A stretch of DNA of 64,000 nt, from positions 224,494 to 288,493 of the forward strand of contig CALBSC010000077.1 of NCBI GenBank assembly GCA_937927685.1, given 5' to 3'. The translations under genes and the position numbers were made by a program. The stretch's first letter is position 1. Each line of letters opens with the position of its first letter. The notes beneath the pieces were generated by a model. That model was not told where the DNA came from. It did no database searches and saw nothing but the letters and a program-made list of their open reading frames with translations. The DNA is from an uncultured Burkholderiales bacterium. Lineage in GTDB: Bacteria; Pseudomonadota; Gammaproteobacteria; Burkholderiales; Burkholderiaceae_C. Shown here piece by piece: positions 1-10,213 of the stretch.

Positions 1-65
1 CCCTGGTCACCAACGAATGGCTGGGCTGGAAACAACGACAACGCAATCTGGAGGAGAACCACTGA
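1..65 (+). CDS. C-terminal end of an unidentified upstream gene (partial)
   Basis: The frame starting at base 3 is open from the window edge and ends in TGA at 63-65; its last residues read ...WLGWKQRQRNLEENH. The stop shares one base with the next ATG (TGATG), the usual mark of translational coupling, so this is probably the tail of the preceding operon gene. Twenty residues are too few to name a family, and a chance open frame of this length cannot be excluded. Confidence 0.4.
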   Translation, partial: LVTNEWLGWKQRQRNLEENH

Positions 66-1174
66 TGAGCGACATCCTGTCTGACGTCCAACACGGCGTT
101 GGTCTCATTACCCTGAATCGTCCGCGTGCCCTCAATGCCTTGTCCTTGGGCATGGTGCGCGAATTGACAGCCTTGCTGTTGCAGTGGCGCGATGACGATG
201 CGGTGCAGGCCGTGGCCATTCGTGGCAGCAACAAGGAAGGCGTGTTCGGTGCGTTTTGTGCGGGCGGAGATATCCGGTTTTTCCACCAGGCAGCGCTGTC
301 GGGTGACCCGGCGCTCGAAGATTTCTTCACCGAGGAATACGCACTCAACCACCTGATTCACCACTACCCCAAACCTTATCTGGCCTTCATGGACGGCATT
401 GTGATGGGCGGGGGCATGGGGATTTCGCAGGGCGCCAGTCTGCGTATCGTGACCGAGCGCACCAAGATGGCCATGCCTGAGACCAACATCGGTCTGTTTC
501 CGGACGTGGGCGGTGGCTATTTCCTCAGTCGCTGTCCCGGCCATGTGGGTGAATTCCTGGCGTTGACCGGGCATGTCATCCACGGTGCGGATGCGGTGAA
601 CGTGGGACTGGCCGACGTGATGCTGGCCTCGGATCAACTGGCCGAGGTCTGGGCGTCCCTGACTGACGTGACCGGCGGTGATGTCACTTCACGGATTGCT
701 GCCCTGCGTTTGCGCACACAGGGTGCCACCCAACAAGCCCTGTCCACCCGCCCGAGCTGGCGTGATGCCGGTCTGGATGCTGTCTTTGGCGCACCCACGG
801 TTCCTGACATGGTGGCCATCCTGGAGACGGCTGGCAGCGAGTGGGCCCGTCAAACACTGCACGACCTGCGTCACCGCTCCCCCCTGATGCTGTTCGTAGT
901 GCTGGAGCAACTGCGGCGCGGTCGATCCCTGGACCTGGCTGATGACTTGCGGATGGAGCGCGATCTGGTGCGCCATTGCTTTCATACCCGGCACCTGGAG
1001 CGCAGTGGGGCCAGCAGCGAAACCGTGGAGGGCATTCGCGCCCTGGCGGTGGACAAGGATCACCATCCGCAGTGGAATCCAGCCAGGGTGGAGGCCGTCA
1101 CGGTCGAGATGGTGGCTCCCTTTTTCGTGAGTCCCTGGCCAGTCGCGGCACACCCGCTTCGACACCTGGACTGA
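65..1174 (+). CDS. 3-hydroxyisobutyryl-CoA hydrolase (enoyl-CoA hydratase/isomerase family)
   Basis: 369-residue crotonase-fold protein. The ATG at 65 is chosen over an in-frame ATG at 17 because GGAG at 53-56 sits 8 nt upstream and it overlaps the previous stop. Visible motifs are the oxyanion-hole FCAGGD (residues 64-69), the glycine-rich MGGGMG (114-119), and MPETNIGLFPDVGG, whose Glu139 and Asp147 match the catalytic pair of 3-hydroxyisobutyryl-CoA hydrolases (valine degradation, EC 3.1.2.4). This long form with PET...FPDVGGG separates it from ordinary enoyl-CoA hydratases. The family also contains paralogues of uncertain substrate, so the acyl group is an inference. It is convergent with smpB, 10 nt away. 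Confidence 0.85.
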   Translation: MSDILSDVQHGVGLITLNRPRALNALSLGMVRELTALLLQWRDDDAVQAVAIRGSNKEGVFGAFCAGGDIRFFHQAALSGDPALEDFFTEEYALNHLIHHYPKPYLAFMDGIVMGGGMGISQGASLRIVTERTKMAMPETNIGLFPDVGGGYFLSRCPGHVGEFLALTGHVIHGADAVNVGLADVMLASDQLAEVWASLTDVTGGDVTSRIAALRLRTQGATQQALSTRPSWRDAGLDAVFGAPTVPDMVAILETAGSEWARQTLHDLRHRSPLMLFVVLEQLRRGRSLDLADDLRMERDLVRHCFHTRHLERSGASSETVEGIRALAVDKDHHPQWNPARVEAVTVEMVAPFFVSPWPVAAHPLRHLD

Positions 1175-1184
1175 CGGGTCGACT

Positions 1185-1658
1185 TCAGCGATGGCGTGAC
1201 TTCATCACGCGCTCGACTTCGCGTTTGCCTTCGCGGTCCTTGATGGTGTCACGCTTGTCGTGTTCGGCCTTGCCGCGGGCCAGCGCAATGTCGCACTTGA
1301 CGCGGCCGTTGTGCCAGTGCAGATTGATCGGCACGAGGGTGTAGCCCTTTTGCTCCACCTTGCCGATGAGCCGCTTGATTTCGTCCTTCTTCATCAAGAG
1401 CTTGCGGGTACGGGCCGAATCGGCGCGCACATGGGTCGAGGCGGTTCGAAGCGGATTGATCAGGCAGCCGATGAGATAGAGCTCCCCGTTCTTGATGACG
1501 ACGTAGCCATCGGTGAGCTGCACCTTGCCTTCACGGATGGCCTTGACCTCCCAGCCCTCGAGCACCATACCGGCTTCAAACCGCTCTTCAAAGAAATAAT
1601 TGAAGGCGGCTTTTTTGTTCTCGGCAATGCGCGACGGGGTGGCGGGTTTGGTGGTCAT
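1185..1658 (-). CDS. smpB: SsrA-binding protein SmpB
   Basis: 157-residue SmpB, which binds tmRNA (SsrA) and delivers it to stalled ribosomes for trans-translation. The family pattern is clear: [20 protein letters not shown] near the N terminus, [11 protein letters not shown], then an OB-fold core and a basic C-terminal tail [19 protein letters not shown], which in characterised SmpB becomes helical in the decoding centre. The reading frame extends 10 codons upstream, but the ATG at 1658 gives the normal N terminus. It is divergent from ratA-ratB; the smpB/ratA/ratB neighbourhood is conserved in many proteobacteria. Confidence 0.97.
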   Translation of the reverse strand: MTTKPATPSRIAENKKAAFNYFFEERFEAGMVLEGWEVKAIREGKVQLTDGYVVIKNGELYLIGCLINPLRTASTHVRADSARTRKLLMKKDEIKRLIGKVEQKGYTLVPINLHWHNGRVKCDIALARGKAEHDKRDTIKDREGKREVERVMKSRHR

Positions 1659-1687
1659 GAAAGGTCTGGTGGGGCCCACGGGTTGCA

Positions 1688-1693
1688 TACAAT
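1688..1693 (+). promoter_or_regulatory. -10-like hexamer TACAAT upstream of ratA
   Basis: TACAAT lies in the smpB/ratA divergent gap, about 66 nt before the ratA ATG. No convincing -35 is visible at 17 nt. Placement suggests a ratA promoter; this is inference from one hexamer. Confidence 0.3.
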
Positions 1694-1759
1694 CCAGGTT
1701 GGCTGAGGTATTTTCCCCGCCACCCAGACGCGCACGCCCTGGTCAACCCGTCATTGTCT

Positions 1760-2194
1760 ATGAAAACCGTCCACAAGTCCGTGTTGCTCTGGCACAGCGC
1801 CGAACAAATGTTCGCGCTGGTCACCGACGTGGGCCGGTACGCCGAGTTTCTGCCTTGGTGCCACCAGGGTCGCGTGCTGGAACTCACCCCTGACGGCATG
1901 GTGGCCGAAATCGACATGTCCCTCAGCGGGTTCAAGAAAAGCTTCACCACCCGCAACACCCATGTGCCGGGACGGCAAGTCCGCGTGGAGCTGATCAACG
2001 GGCCGTTCAAACATCTGGATGGCGTTTGGGACTTTCACCCCATCGGGGACGGTGCGGCCTGCAAGATCGAACTCAAGCTCAACTACGCCTTCGAGAGTGT
2101 GTTTGGCACATTGGTGGGCCCGTTGTTTGATCGTATTGCCTCCACGCTCGTGGACTCTTTCGTCAAACGTGCGGACCAGGTCTACCCCTCATGA
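1760..2194 (+). CDS. ratA: RatA / COQ10-type START-domain protein
   Basis: 144-residue START-like (polyketide cyclase/COQ10) protein beginning MKTVHKSVLLWHSAEQMF, with the typical VGRYAEFLPWC segment and LNGPFKHL-like strand (here LINGPFKHLDGVW). E. coli RatA has been described as a 70S-association inhibitor; yeast homologue Coq10 binds ubiquinone, so a quinone-related role is an equally good reading. A TTG two codons upstream is possible but the ATG at 1760 gives the normal N terminus. The stop overlaps the next start as ATGA. Confidence 0.9.
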   Translation: MKTVHKSVLLWHSAEQMFALVTDVGRYAEFLPWCHQGRVLELTPDGMVAEIDMSLSGFKKSFTTRNTHVPGRQVRVELINGPFKHLDGVWDFHPIGDGAACKIELKLNYAFESVFGTLVGPLFDRIASTLVDSFVKRADQVYPS

Positions 2195-2535
2195 AGTTGA
2201 CGCTGGTGTACAGCCCGCAGGCACGTCGCGTGCACGAGTGGGTGGTGGAGTTGCCCGATGACACCCTTGTGCAGCAGGCGTTGGAGCACTTGGTGTCGCG
2301 TTTGCACACGCATGCTCCGCACGACTTGCCGCCACAACCTGACACACTGACGCTGTCCATCTGGGGGCGAAAGGCCACGCCCGGACAATCCCTTCGCGAT
2401 GGCGACCGGCTGGAATGGCTGCGACCGCTGCGGGTCGATCCGAAACGGGCCAGGCGAGAACGCTTCCAGCAACAAGGGGCGCGCAACACGGGCCTGTTTG
2501 CCCGTCGCCGGGCCGGCGCCAAACCCGGCTATTGA
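2191..2535 (+). CDS. ratB: RnfH/RatB ubiquitin-like family protein
   Basis: 114-residue member of the RnfH/RatB (UPF0125) family with a beta-grasp, ubiquitin-like fold. The core MKLTLVYSPQARRVHEWVVELP...TLVQQALE and the segment SIWGRKATPGQSLRDGDRLEWLRPLRVDPK (split over residues ~55-85) are family hallmarks. The C-terminal ~30 residues are Arg-rich. It starts inside the ratA stop codon (ATGA), so the pair is co-translated. Function is not established in the family beyond its association with RatA or with Rnf loci; no Rnf genes are here. Confidence 0.88.
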   Translation: MKLTLVYSPQARRVHEWVVELPDDTLVQQALEHLVSRLHTHAPHDLPPQPDTLTLSIWGRKATPGQSLRDGDRLEWLRPLRVDPKRARRERFQQQGARNTGLFARRRAGAKPGY

Positions 2536-2651
2536 GCCGGGCCGCTCAGCGTTACGCGGGACGGCGTTGACCGGTTCGATGAGGGCGTGACCTTGTTTCA
2601 TGATTCGGAAACGATCCTGAAACGGTATACAAGTGATCCAGAAGGGCTGCG

Positions 2652-2657
2652 TACAAT
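2652..2657 (+). promoter_or_regulatory. -10-like hexamer TACAAT upstream of guaB
   Basis: TACAAT is 20 nt before the guaB ATG and just upstream of its Shine-Dalgarno (GGAG, 2667-2670). It is the best promoter candidate in the 142-nt ratB-guaB gap; no good -35 is seen at the expected distance. Confidence 0.35.
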
Positions 2658-2677
2658 CCTTCTTTTGGAGCCTTCCC

Positions 2678-4147
2678 ATGCGCCTACTCGGTAAAGCGCT
2701 CACCTTCGACGATGTGTTGCTGGTGCCCGCCTACTCAAATGTCCTGCCCAAGGACACGTCTCTTGCGACCCGTTTTTCCCGTCGCATCGCCCTGAACCTG
2801 CCGCTGGTGTCTGCCGCCATGGACACCGTGACCGAGTCACGTCTGGCGATCGCCATTGCCCAGGAAGGCGGCATCGGGGTCATTCACAAAAACCTCACCG
2901 CCCAGCAGCAAGCGGCCGAAGTGGCCCGCGTCAAACGCTACGAGAGCGGTGTCTTGCGCGACCCGGTGGTCATCACCCCCCAGCACACGGTGCGCGCCGT
3001 CATGGCCCTGTCCGAACAGCTCGGCGTTTCCGGATTTCCGGTGTGCGACGGCGGCAAGGTGGTGGGTATCGTCACCGGACGGGATCTGCGCTTTGAAACC
3101 CGCTATGACGTGCCGGTCAGCGACATCATGACCCCGCAAGAGCGCCTGATCACCGTGCCGGAAGGGACCACCCCCGAACAGGCCAAGGCGCTGCTGAACA
3201 AGTACAAGCTCGAGCGCTTGCTGGTGGTGAGTGAGGATTTCGTCCTGAAGGGCCTCATCACCGTCAAGGACATCACCAAGCAGACCAGTTTTCCCAACGC
3301 TGCCCGAGACGAGGCCGGCCGACTTCGCGTGGCCGCCGCCGTGGGCGTGGGCGAAGGCACGGAAGAGCGGGTGGCCGCCCTGGTCGCCGCCGGGGTGGAC
3401 GCCATCGTGGTCGACACCGCCCATGGACACAGCTCGGGCGTGATTGAGCGCGTGCGCTGGGTCAAGCAGAACTACCCGCAGGTGGACGTGGTGGGGGGCA
3501 ACATCGCCACCGGTGCAGCCGCCCTGGCGTTGGCCGAGGCCGGGGCTGATGCGGTCAAGGTCGGGATTGGACCCGGTTCGATCTGTACCACCCGCATCGT
3601 GGCGGGTGTGGGCGTGCCCCAGATCATGGCGATCGACAACGTGGCCACAGCCTTGCGCGGCAGCGGGATTCCGCTGATTGCCGATGGCGGCATCCGCTAC
3701 AGCGGCGACATCGCCAAGGCCATTGCCGCTGGCGCCTCGTCCGTGATGATGGGCGGGGTGTTTGCGGGCACCGAAGAAGCGCCGGGTGAAGTCATCCTCT
3801 ACCAGGGACGCAGCTACAAGAGCTACCGGGGCATGGGCAGCATTGGCGCCATGCAGCAGGGCAGTGCAGACCGCTACTTTCAGGAGTCCAGCACGGGCAA
3901 TCCCAACGCGGACAAGCTGGTGCCCGAAGGCATCGAGGGTCGCGTGCCGTACAAAGGGTCCATGGTGTCCATCGTCTACCAGATGGCTGGCGGCGTGCGT
4001 GCCAGCATGGGCTATTGCGGCTGCGGCACGATAGACGACATGAAATCCAAGGCCGAATTCGTGGAGATCACGTCTGCAGGTATTCGCGAGAGCCATGTCC
4101 ACGACGTCCAGATCACCAAGGAAGCCCCCAATTACCGGGCGGAATAA
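2678..4147 (+). CDS. guaB: IMP dehydrogenase
   Basis: 489-residue IMP dehydrogenase (EC 1.1.1.205), converting IMP to XMP with NAD+, the committed step of guanine nucleotide synthesis. Start ATG 2678 has GGAG at 2667-2670. The N terminus [15 protein letters not shown], the CBS-domain pair at about residues 95-205, the catalytic-loop GPGSICTT with Cys303, and the C-terminal [11 protein letters not shown] segment are all present. Length is normal. It is followed after 55 nt by guaA, but a terminator-like hairpin separates the two, so their expression may be only partly coupled. Confidence 0.97.
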   Translation: MRLLGKALTFDDVLLVPAYSNVLPKDTSLATRFSRRIALNLPLVSAAMDTVTESRLAIAIAQEGGIGVIHKNLTAQQQAAEVARVKRYESGVLRDPVVITPQHTVRAVMALSEQLGVSGFPVCDGGKVVGIVTGRDLRFETRYDVPVSDIMTPQERLITVPEGTTPEQAKALLNKYKLERLLVVSEDFVLKGLITVKDITKQTSFPNAARDEAGRLRVAAAVGVGEGTEERVAALVAAGVDAIVVDTAHGHSSGVIERVRWVKQNYPQVDVVGGNIATGAAALALAEAGADAVKVGIGPGSICTTRIVAGVGVPQIMAIDNVATALRGSGIPLIADGGIRYSGDIAKAIAAGASSVMMGGVFAGTEEAPGEVILYQGRSYKSYRGMGSIGAMQQGSADRYFQESSTGNPNADKLVPEGIEGRVPYKGSMVSIVYQMAGGVRASMGYCGCGTIDDMKSKAEFVEITSAGIRESHVHDVQITKEAPNYRAE

Positions 4148-4169
4148 GGGGTCGATTTTTGCGACAATA

Positions 4170-4197
4170 GGGGCCAGGGCACGTCTGGCCCCTTTTT
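4170..4197 (+). terminator. Terminator-like hairpin between guaB and guaA
   Basis: Perfect 8-bp stem GGGGCCAG (4170-4177) / CTGGCCCC (4185-4192), 7-nt loop, followed at once by TTTTT (4193-4197): a textbook intrinsic terminator. It ends only 5 nt before the guaA ATG at 4203. A -10-like GACAAT (4162-4167) precedes it, so it could instead form the 5' leader of a separate guaA transcript. Confidence 0.75.
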
Positions 4198-4202
4198 CAT
4201 TT

Positions 4203-5822
4203 ATGCAGCACCAGAAAATCCTCATTCTCGATTTCGGCTCCCAGGTCACCCAGCTGATCGCACGTCGCGTGCGCGAGGCCCATGTGTACTGCGAGGTTCA
4301 TCCCTGCGATGTATCGGATGAATGGGTGCGCCAGTTCGCCGCCGATGGCCAATTGAAGGGTGTGATCCTTTCGGGCAGCCATGCCAGTGTCTACGAAGAG
4401 TCGACCGACCACGCCCCTGATGCCGTGTTCCAGCTGGGCGTTCCGGTGCTGGGCATCTGCTACGGCATGCAAACCATGGCCCAACAGCTGGGCGGTAAGG
4501 TCGAGAGTGGTCATCAGCGCGAGTTCGGCTACGCCGAGGTGCGCGCCCATGGGCACACCGCCTTGCTTAAGGATATAGCCGACTTCACCACGGCCGAGGG
4601 CCACGGCATGCTCAAGGTCTGGATGAGCCACGGCGATAAGGTCACCGAAATGCCATCGGGCTTCAAACTCATGGCCAGCACACCCAGTTGCCCCATCGCC
4701 GGCATGGCCGATGAAGCACGACGTTTCTATGCGGTGCAGTTTCACCCCGAAGTCACGCACACCGTGCAGGGCAAGGCCATGCTCGAGCGCTTTGTGCTGC
4801 AGATTTGCCAGGTCCAGCCGGACTGGATCATGCGCGACCACGTCGCCGAGGCCGTGGAATCCATTCGCCGACAAGTGGGTGACGAAGAGGTCATCCTGGG
4901 CCTGTCTGGCGGCGTCGATTCCTCAGTGGCCGCCGCGTTGATTCACCGAGCCATCGGCGACCAGCTCACCTGTGTGTTTGTCGACCATGGACTCTTGCGT
5001 CTGAATGAAGGCGACATGGTGATGGACATGTTTGCCGGCAAGCTGCACGCCAAGGTCATCCGTGTCGACGCGAGTGACCTGTTCCTGGGCAAACTGGCCG
5101 GGGTGTCAGAGCCCGAGGCCAAGCGCAAGATCATCGGCGGCTTGTTTGTCGACGTGTTCAAGGCAGAAGCTGCCAAGCTCAAGGCCGGCTCGGGCGGCCA
5201 CAAAGGCGCCACCTTTCTGGCACAAGGCACCATTTACCCGGACGTGATTGAAAGCGGCGGCGCCAAGAGCAAGAAGGCCGTCACCATCAAGAGCCACCAC
5301 AACGTGGGTGGCCTGCCTGAGCAGTTAGGCCTGAAACTGCTCGAGCCGCTGCGTGACCTGTTCAAGGACGAAGTGCGCGAACTCGGCGTGGCCCTGGGGC
5401 TGCCCCCCGAAATGGTCTACCGCCATCCGTTCCCAGGCCCCGGCCTGGGGGTTCGCATCCTCGGAGAGGTGAAGAAAGAGTACGCTGACTTGCTGCGCCG
5501 GGCCGACCATATCTTCATCGAAGAACTGCGCAATTTCCGTGACGACGCCACGGGCAAATCCTGGTACGACCTCACCAGTCAGGCGTTCACCGTGTTCCTG
5601 CCCGTCAAGAGTGTGGGCGTGATGGGCGACGGCCGCACCTATGACTATGTGGTGGCCTTGCGCGCCGTGCAAACCAGCGATTTCATGACAGCGGATTGGG
5701 CGGAATTGCCCTATGCACTGCTCAAGAAGGTGTCCTCGCGCATCATCAATGAGGTGCGCGGGATCAACCGGGTCACCTACGACGTGAGTTCGAAGCCGCC
5801 GGCGACGATCGAGTGGGAATAA
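4203..5822 (+). CDS. guaA: GMP synthase (glutamine-hydrolysing)
   Basis: 539-residue GMP synthase (EC 6.3.5.2), aminating XMP to GMP with ATP and glutamine. The N-terminal class-I glutamine amidotransferase has nucleophile Cys86 in VLGICYGMQ and the FHPEV histidine motif; the ATP pyrophosphatase P-loop SGGVDSS is at 235-241; the C-terminal dimerisation domain ends PPATIEWE. The start is fixed by [14 protein letters not shown]; an upstream open stretch lies within guaB and the hairpin and is not used. No Shine-Dalgarno is visible: the 10 nt before the ATG are the terminator T-tract and CATTT. Confidence 0.97.
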   Translation: MQHQKILILDFGSQVTQLIARRVREAHVYCEVHPCDVSDEWVRQFAADGQLKGVILSGSHASVYEESTDHAPDAVFQLGVPVLGICYGMQTMAQQLGGKVESGHQREFGYAEVRAHGHTALLKDIADFTTAEGHGMLKVWMSHGDKVTEMPSGFKLMASTPSCPIAGMADEARRFYAVQFHPEVTHTVQGKAMLERFVLQICQVQPDWIMRDHVAEAVESIRRQVGDEEVILGLSGGVDSSVAAALIHRAIGDQLTCVFVDHGLLRLNEGDMVMDMFAGKLHAKVIRVDASDLFLGKLAGVSEPEAKRKIIGGLFVDVFKAEAAKLKAGSGGHKGATFLAQGTIYPDVIESGGAKSKKAVTIKSHHNVGGLPEQLGLKLLEPLRDLFKDEVRELGVALGLPPEMVYRHPFPGPGLGVRILGEVKKEYADLLRRADHIFIEELRNFRDDATGKSWYDLTSQAFTVFLPVKSVGVMGDGRTYDYVVALRAVQTSDFMTADWAELPYALLKKVSSRIINEVRGINRVTYDVSSKPPATIEWE

Positions 5823-5968
5823 GCGGGAGACCTTGCCCGCCAGGCTGCTTCCCCGGATGCGCCTCGTGGCTGGCAGTCCACTAGACGACAAGTTCTCAGG
5901 GTTTGCCATGACCTGAGATGGGATCAACTCCGGTTTCAATGACCTTTGTTCATTCGCCTGGAGGTTTC

Positions 5969-7045
5969 ATGACCCATCATCACACCTACGTCAGCAACTG
6001 CGCCTGCCATGCCGGCCCCTCCCGCCGTGGTTTTTTGCAGTCACTTGGGGGCTTGGGTGCCTTGGGCGCCCTGACAGCCACCGGCTGTGCCTCCATCGGC
6101 GAAGCCGCCAAACCGCACCGCATCGACGTTCACCACCACATTTCCCCGCCGGCCTGGGTCAGCGCCCTCAAAAAGTCGCAGCTTGACACCCCGCCCGTCA
6201 CCCAATGGACGGTGGAGCAGTCGCTGGATGACATGAACAAAGCGGGGATCGCCACCTCGATGACCTCGCCCACGTTGCCAGCCGTCGGGTTCCTGCCGGC
6301 TGCCGAAGCTGCCGCCGTGGCGCGTGCCTCCAACGAATACGCCCGCAAGCTCGCGGACCAGCACCCAGGACGTTTCGGCCTGTTCGCCTTGCTGCCCATG
6401 CCGCATGTGGAGGAAACGCTGCGTGAAATTGAATACGCCTTTGATGTGCTCAAGGCCGATGGCGTGGCTTTCATGACCAGCTATGGCGATAAATTCCTGG
6501 GCGACAAGGCGTTTGAACCGGTGATGAACGAACTCAACCGTCGCAAAGCCACGGCCTACACGCACCCCAACGAACCCGCCTGCTGTCGTAACCTCAACAC
6601 CGGTGTGCCGTCGGTCATCATCGAATACGGGACCGACACCACGCGGACCATCTCCAGCCTGATCTACTCGGGCACGGCAGCTCGCTGCCCGGACATCAAT
6701 TTCATCTTCTCGCACGCCGGTGGCACCATCACCTCGCTCACCGAGCGCTTCAATATTCAGGCGGTCCGCTTCCCGCACCTGAAGCAGCGGGGCTTCGACT
6801 ACGACACCGTGATGGCGCAGCTTCAGCGCTTCTACTACGACACGGCCCAGGCTTCCAACCCCATCGCCATGGCCTCGCTCACCAAACTGGTGAAGGTCTC
6901 CCAGATCGTGTTCGGGACGGACTATCCGTACCGCACCGGCATTGAGCATGTCACCGGACTGGCGCCGTTGTTCAGCGCCAGCGAGTTGCGCGCCATTGAC
7001 CGTGAGAACGCCTTGCGGATCCTGCCGGCACGCTGGCGCGGCTAG
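5969..7045 (+). CDS. Tat-exported amidohydrolase-family (amidohydrolase 2 / ACMSD-like) protein
   Basis: 358 residues. ATG 5969 is preceded by GGAGG (5960-5964). The N terminus is a twin-arginine signal: SRRGFLQ (Arg19-Arg20), a hydrophobic Gly/Leu/Ala stretch, then a lipobox-like TATGC with Cys40, suggesting a Tat-secreted lipoprotein. The mature part is a TIM-barrel metal hydrolase/decarboxylase: HHH at 55-57 gives the HxH ligand pair, SHAGG provides the barrel His, and FGTDYPYR the catalytic Asp. This is the amidohydrolase-2 subfamily that includes aminocarboxymuconate-semialdehyde decarboxylase and gamma-resorcylate decarboxylase. The true substrate cannot be told; a periplasmic location is unusual for the characterised decarboxylases. 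It stands alone, 146 nt after guaA. Confidence 0.8.
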   Translation: MTHHHTYVSNCACHAGPSRRGFLQSLGGLGALGALTATGCASIGEAAKPHRIDVHHHISPPAWVSALKKSQLDTPPVTQWTVEQSLDDMNKAGIATSMTSPTLPAVGFLPAAEAAAVARASNEYARKLADQHPGRFGLFALLPMPHVEETLREIEYAFDVLKADGVAFMTSYGDKFLGDKAFEPVMNELNRRKATAYTHPNEPACCRNLNTGVPSVIIEYGTDTTRTISSLIYSGTAARCPDINFIFSHAGGTITSLTERFNIQAVRFPHLKQRGFDYDTVMAQLQRFYYDTAQASNPIAMASLTKLVKVSQIVFGTDYPYRTGIEHVTGLAPLFSASELRAIDRENALRILPARWRG

Positions 7046-7063
7046 GCCGTGTCCGGGGTTTGA

Positions 7064-7069
7064 TACAGT
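7064..7069 (+). promoter_or_regulatory. -10-like TACAGT immediately before paiB-like start
   Basis: TACAGT ends 6 nt before the SD-less ATG at 7076, a spacing that would put the transcription start on or next to the start codon. One of five such cases in the window. Confidence 0.35.
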
Positions 7070-7075
7070 CTTCCC

Positions 7076-9060
<1,985 letters not shown>

Positions 9061-9144
9061 GACAAGACGCGATGCACAGGACCTCACCGCCCCGTCATCC
9101 TGCCCCCGTACGTTCATTCTTTCCGTTGAAGGCCCGACAGAACC

Positions 9145-10071
9145 ATGAGTTCCATCTATGTGTATTCACCCTCAGGGGCCGTTCGCGATCGGACAGCGTT
9201 CAAACGCGGGCTGCAACGCCTGAAAGCGCTCGGCCATGACGTCGTGGTTGACGAGAGTGCCCTGCTTAGCCACCAACGCTTTGCCGGCACCGATGCCGAG
9301 CGTGTGCAAGCCATCGAACGTGCCTGCGCGAGCCAGGCGGATGTGGCGCTGATCACCCGCGGGGGTTATGGCCTGACTCGCATCCTGCCGGCGCTGAATT
9401 ACAAACAGATCGCCAAAGCCATTGAGCGCGGCACACGTTTCATGGGATTCAGTGACTTCACCGCCTTTCAAGCGGCGGTCCTCGCCAAGACCGGTGCGCC
9501 CACCTGGGCCGGCCCCGCTGTGGGTGAGGACCTGGGCGCCGAGGCGCCCGACGACATCATGCTCGCCTGTTTTGACGACGTGCTGCAAGGGCAGGGGGAG
9601 GGTGTTGGATGGCGACTGTCCACCGCCACGCAGCGGTTTTATGCCCAGCGCAAACCGGGAACCTGGGCACGTGATGGTGTCTTGTGGGGCGGCAACCTGG
9701 CGGTGTTGGTTTCCTTGCTCGGAACGCCCTATTTTCCCCAGATCCACCGCGGCGTGCTGTTTCTGGAAGATATTGCCGAGCACCCTTACCGCATTGAACG
9801 CATGCTCATGCAACTGTTGCACGCGGGGGTGCTGGCACGTCAGCAAGCCATTGTGCTGGGCCAGTTCACGCAGTTTCAACTCACCGCACACGACAAGGGC
9901 TTCAAACTCGCCAGCGTGGTGGATTGGCTCCGATCGAACCTCAAGGTGCCCGTGCTCACCGATCTCCCGTTCGGCCATGTGCCGACCAAGGTCTGCTTGC
10001 CTGTCGGGGCCCGGGTGAGCTTGCTGGTTGAGGAACGGGATGCCTTGTTACTCTGGCCCCATGGTCATTGA
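9145..10071 (+). CDS. ldcA: LD-carboxypeptidase (muramoyltetrapeptide carboxypeptidase, peptidase S66)
   Basis: 308-residue S66 serine peptidase that trims the terminal D-Ala from murein tetrapeptides in the cytoplasm during peptidoglycan recycling. Visible are RGGYGLTRILP (72-82), the nucleophile in GFSD (Ser103; GYSD in most members) and the C-terminal DLPFGHVPTKVCLPVGARV segment carrying the catalytic His. The N terminus IYVYSPSGAV replaces the more usual IGVVAPSG. It has no signal peptide, as expected. It lies 84 nt after the tadA fusion in the same direction and converges on the ankyrin gene. Confidence 0.88.
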   Translation: MSSIYVYSPSGAVRDRTAFKRGLQRLKALGHDVVVDESALLSHQRFAGTDAERVQAIERACASQADVALITRGGYGLTRILPALNYKQIAKAIERGTRFMGFSDFTAFQAAVLAKTGAPTWAGPAVGEDLGAEAPDDIMLACFDDVLQGQGEGVGWRLSTATQRFYAQRKPGTWARDGVLWGGNLAVLVSLLGTPYFPQIHRGVLFLEDIAEHPYRIERMLMQLLHAGVLARQQAIVLGQFTQFQLTAHDKGFKLASVVDWLRSNLKVPVLTDLPFGHVPTKVCLPVGARVSLLVEERDALLLWPHGH

Positions 10072-10099
10072 GCCGTTTATCCGCCTGCTCACCATCCGT

Positions 10100-10135
10100 T
10101 TAAATTAAATACGATGTTTATTATGTTTAATTTAA
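10100..10135. repeat. AT-only inverted repeat in the convergent ldcA/ankyrin gap
   Basis: Arms TTAAATTAAA (10100-10109) and TTTAATTTAA (10126-10135) are perfect 10-bp inverted repeats with a 16-nt spacer, in an AT-rich patch inside a GC-rich genome. It lies between two converging genes. A bidirectional terminator is possible but the stem has no G or C, so a protein-binding site or scar is as likely. The rest of the 142-nt gap shows nothing else. Confidence 0.55.
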
Positions 10136-10213
10136 TTCGGGTGGTTCAAAACAGGATTTCCATTGAAGCCCGCATAGGAGTCGTACCGGTCTTTTAGTGG
10201 TCATCTCAAGGCG

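Noticed and set aside
2837..4249. 470-codon minus-strand frame across guaB
   Set aside because: Antisense to guaB and the guaB-guaA terminator; no recognisable domain.
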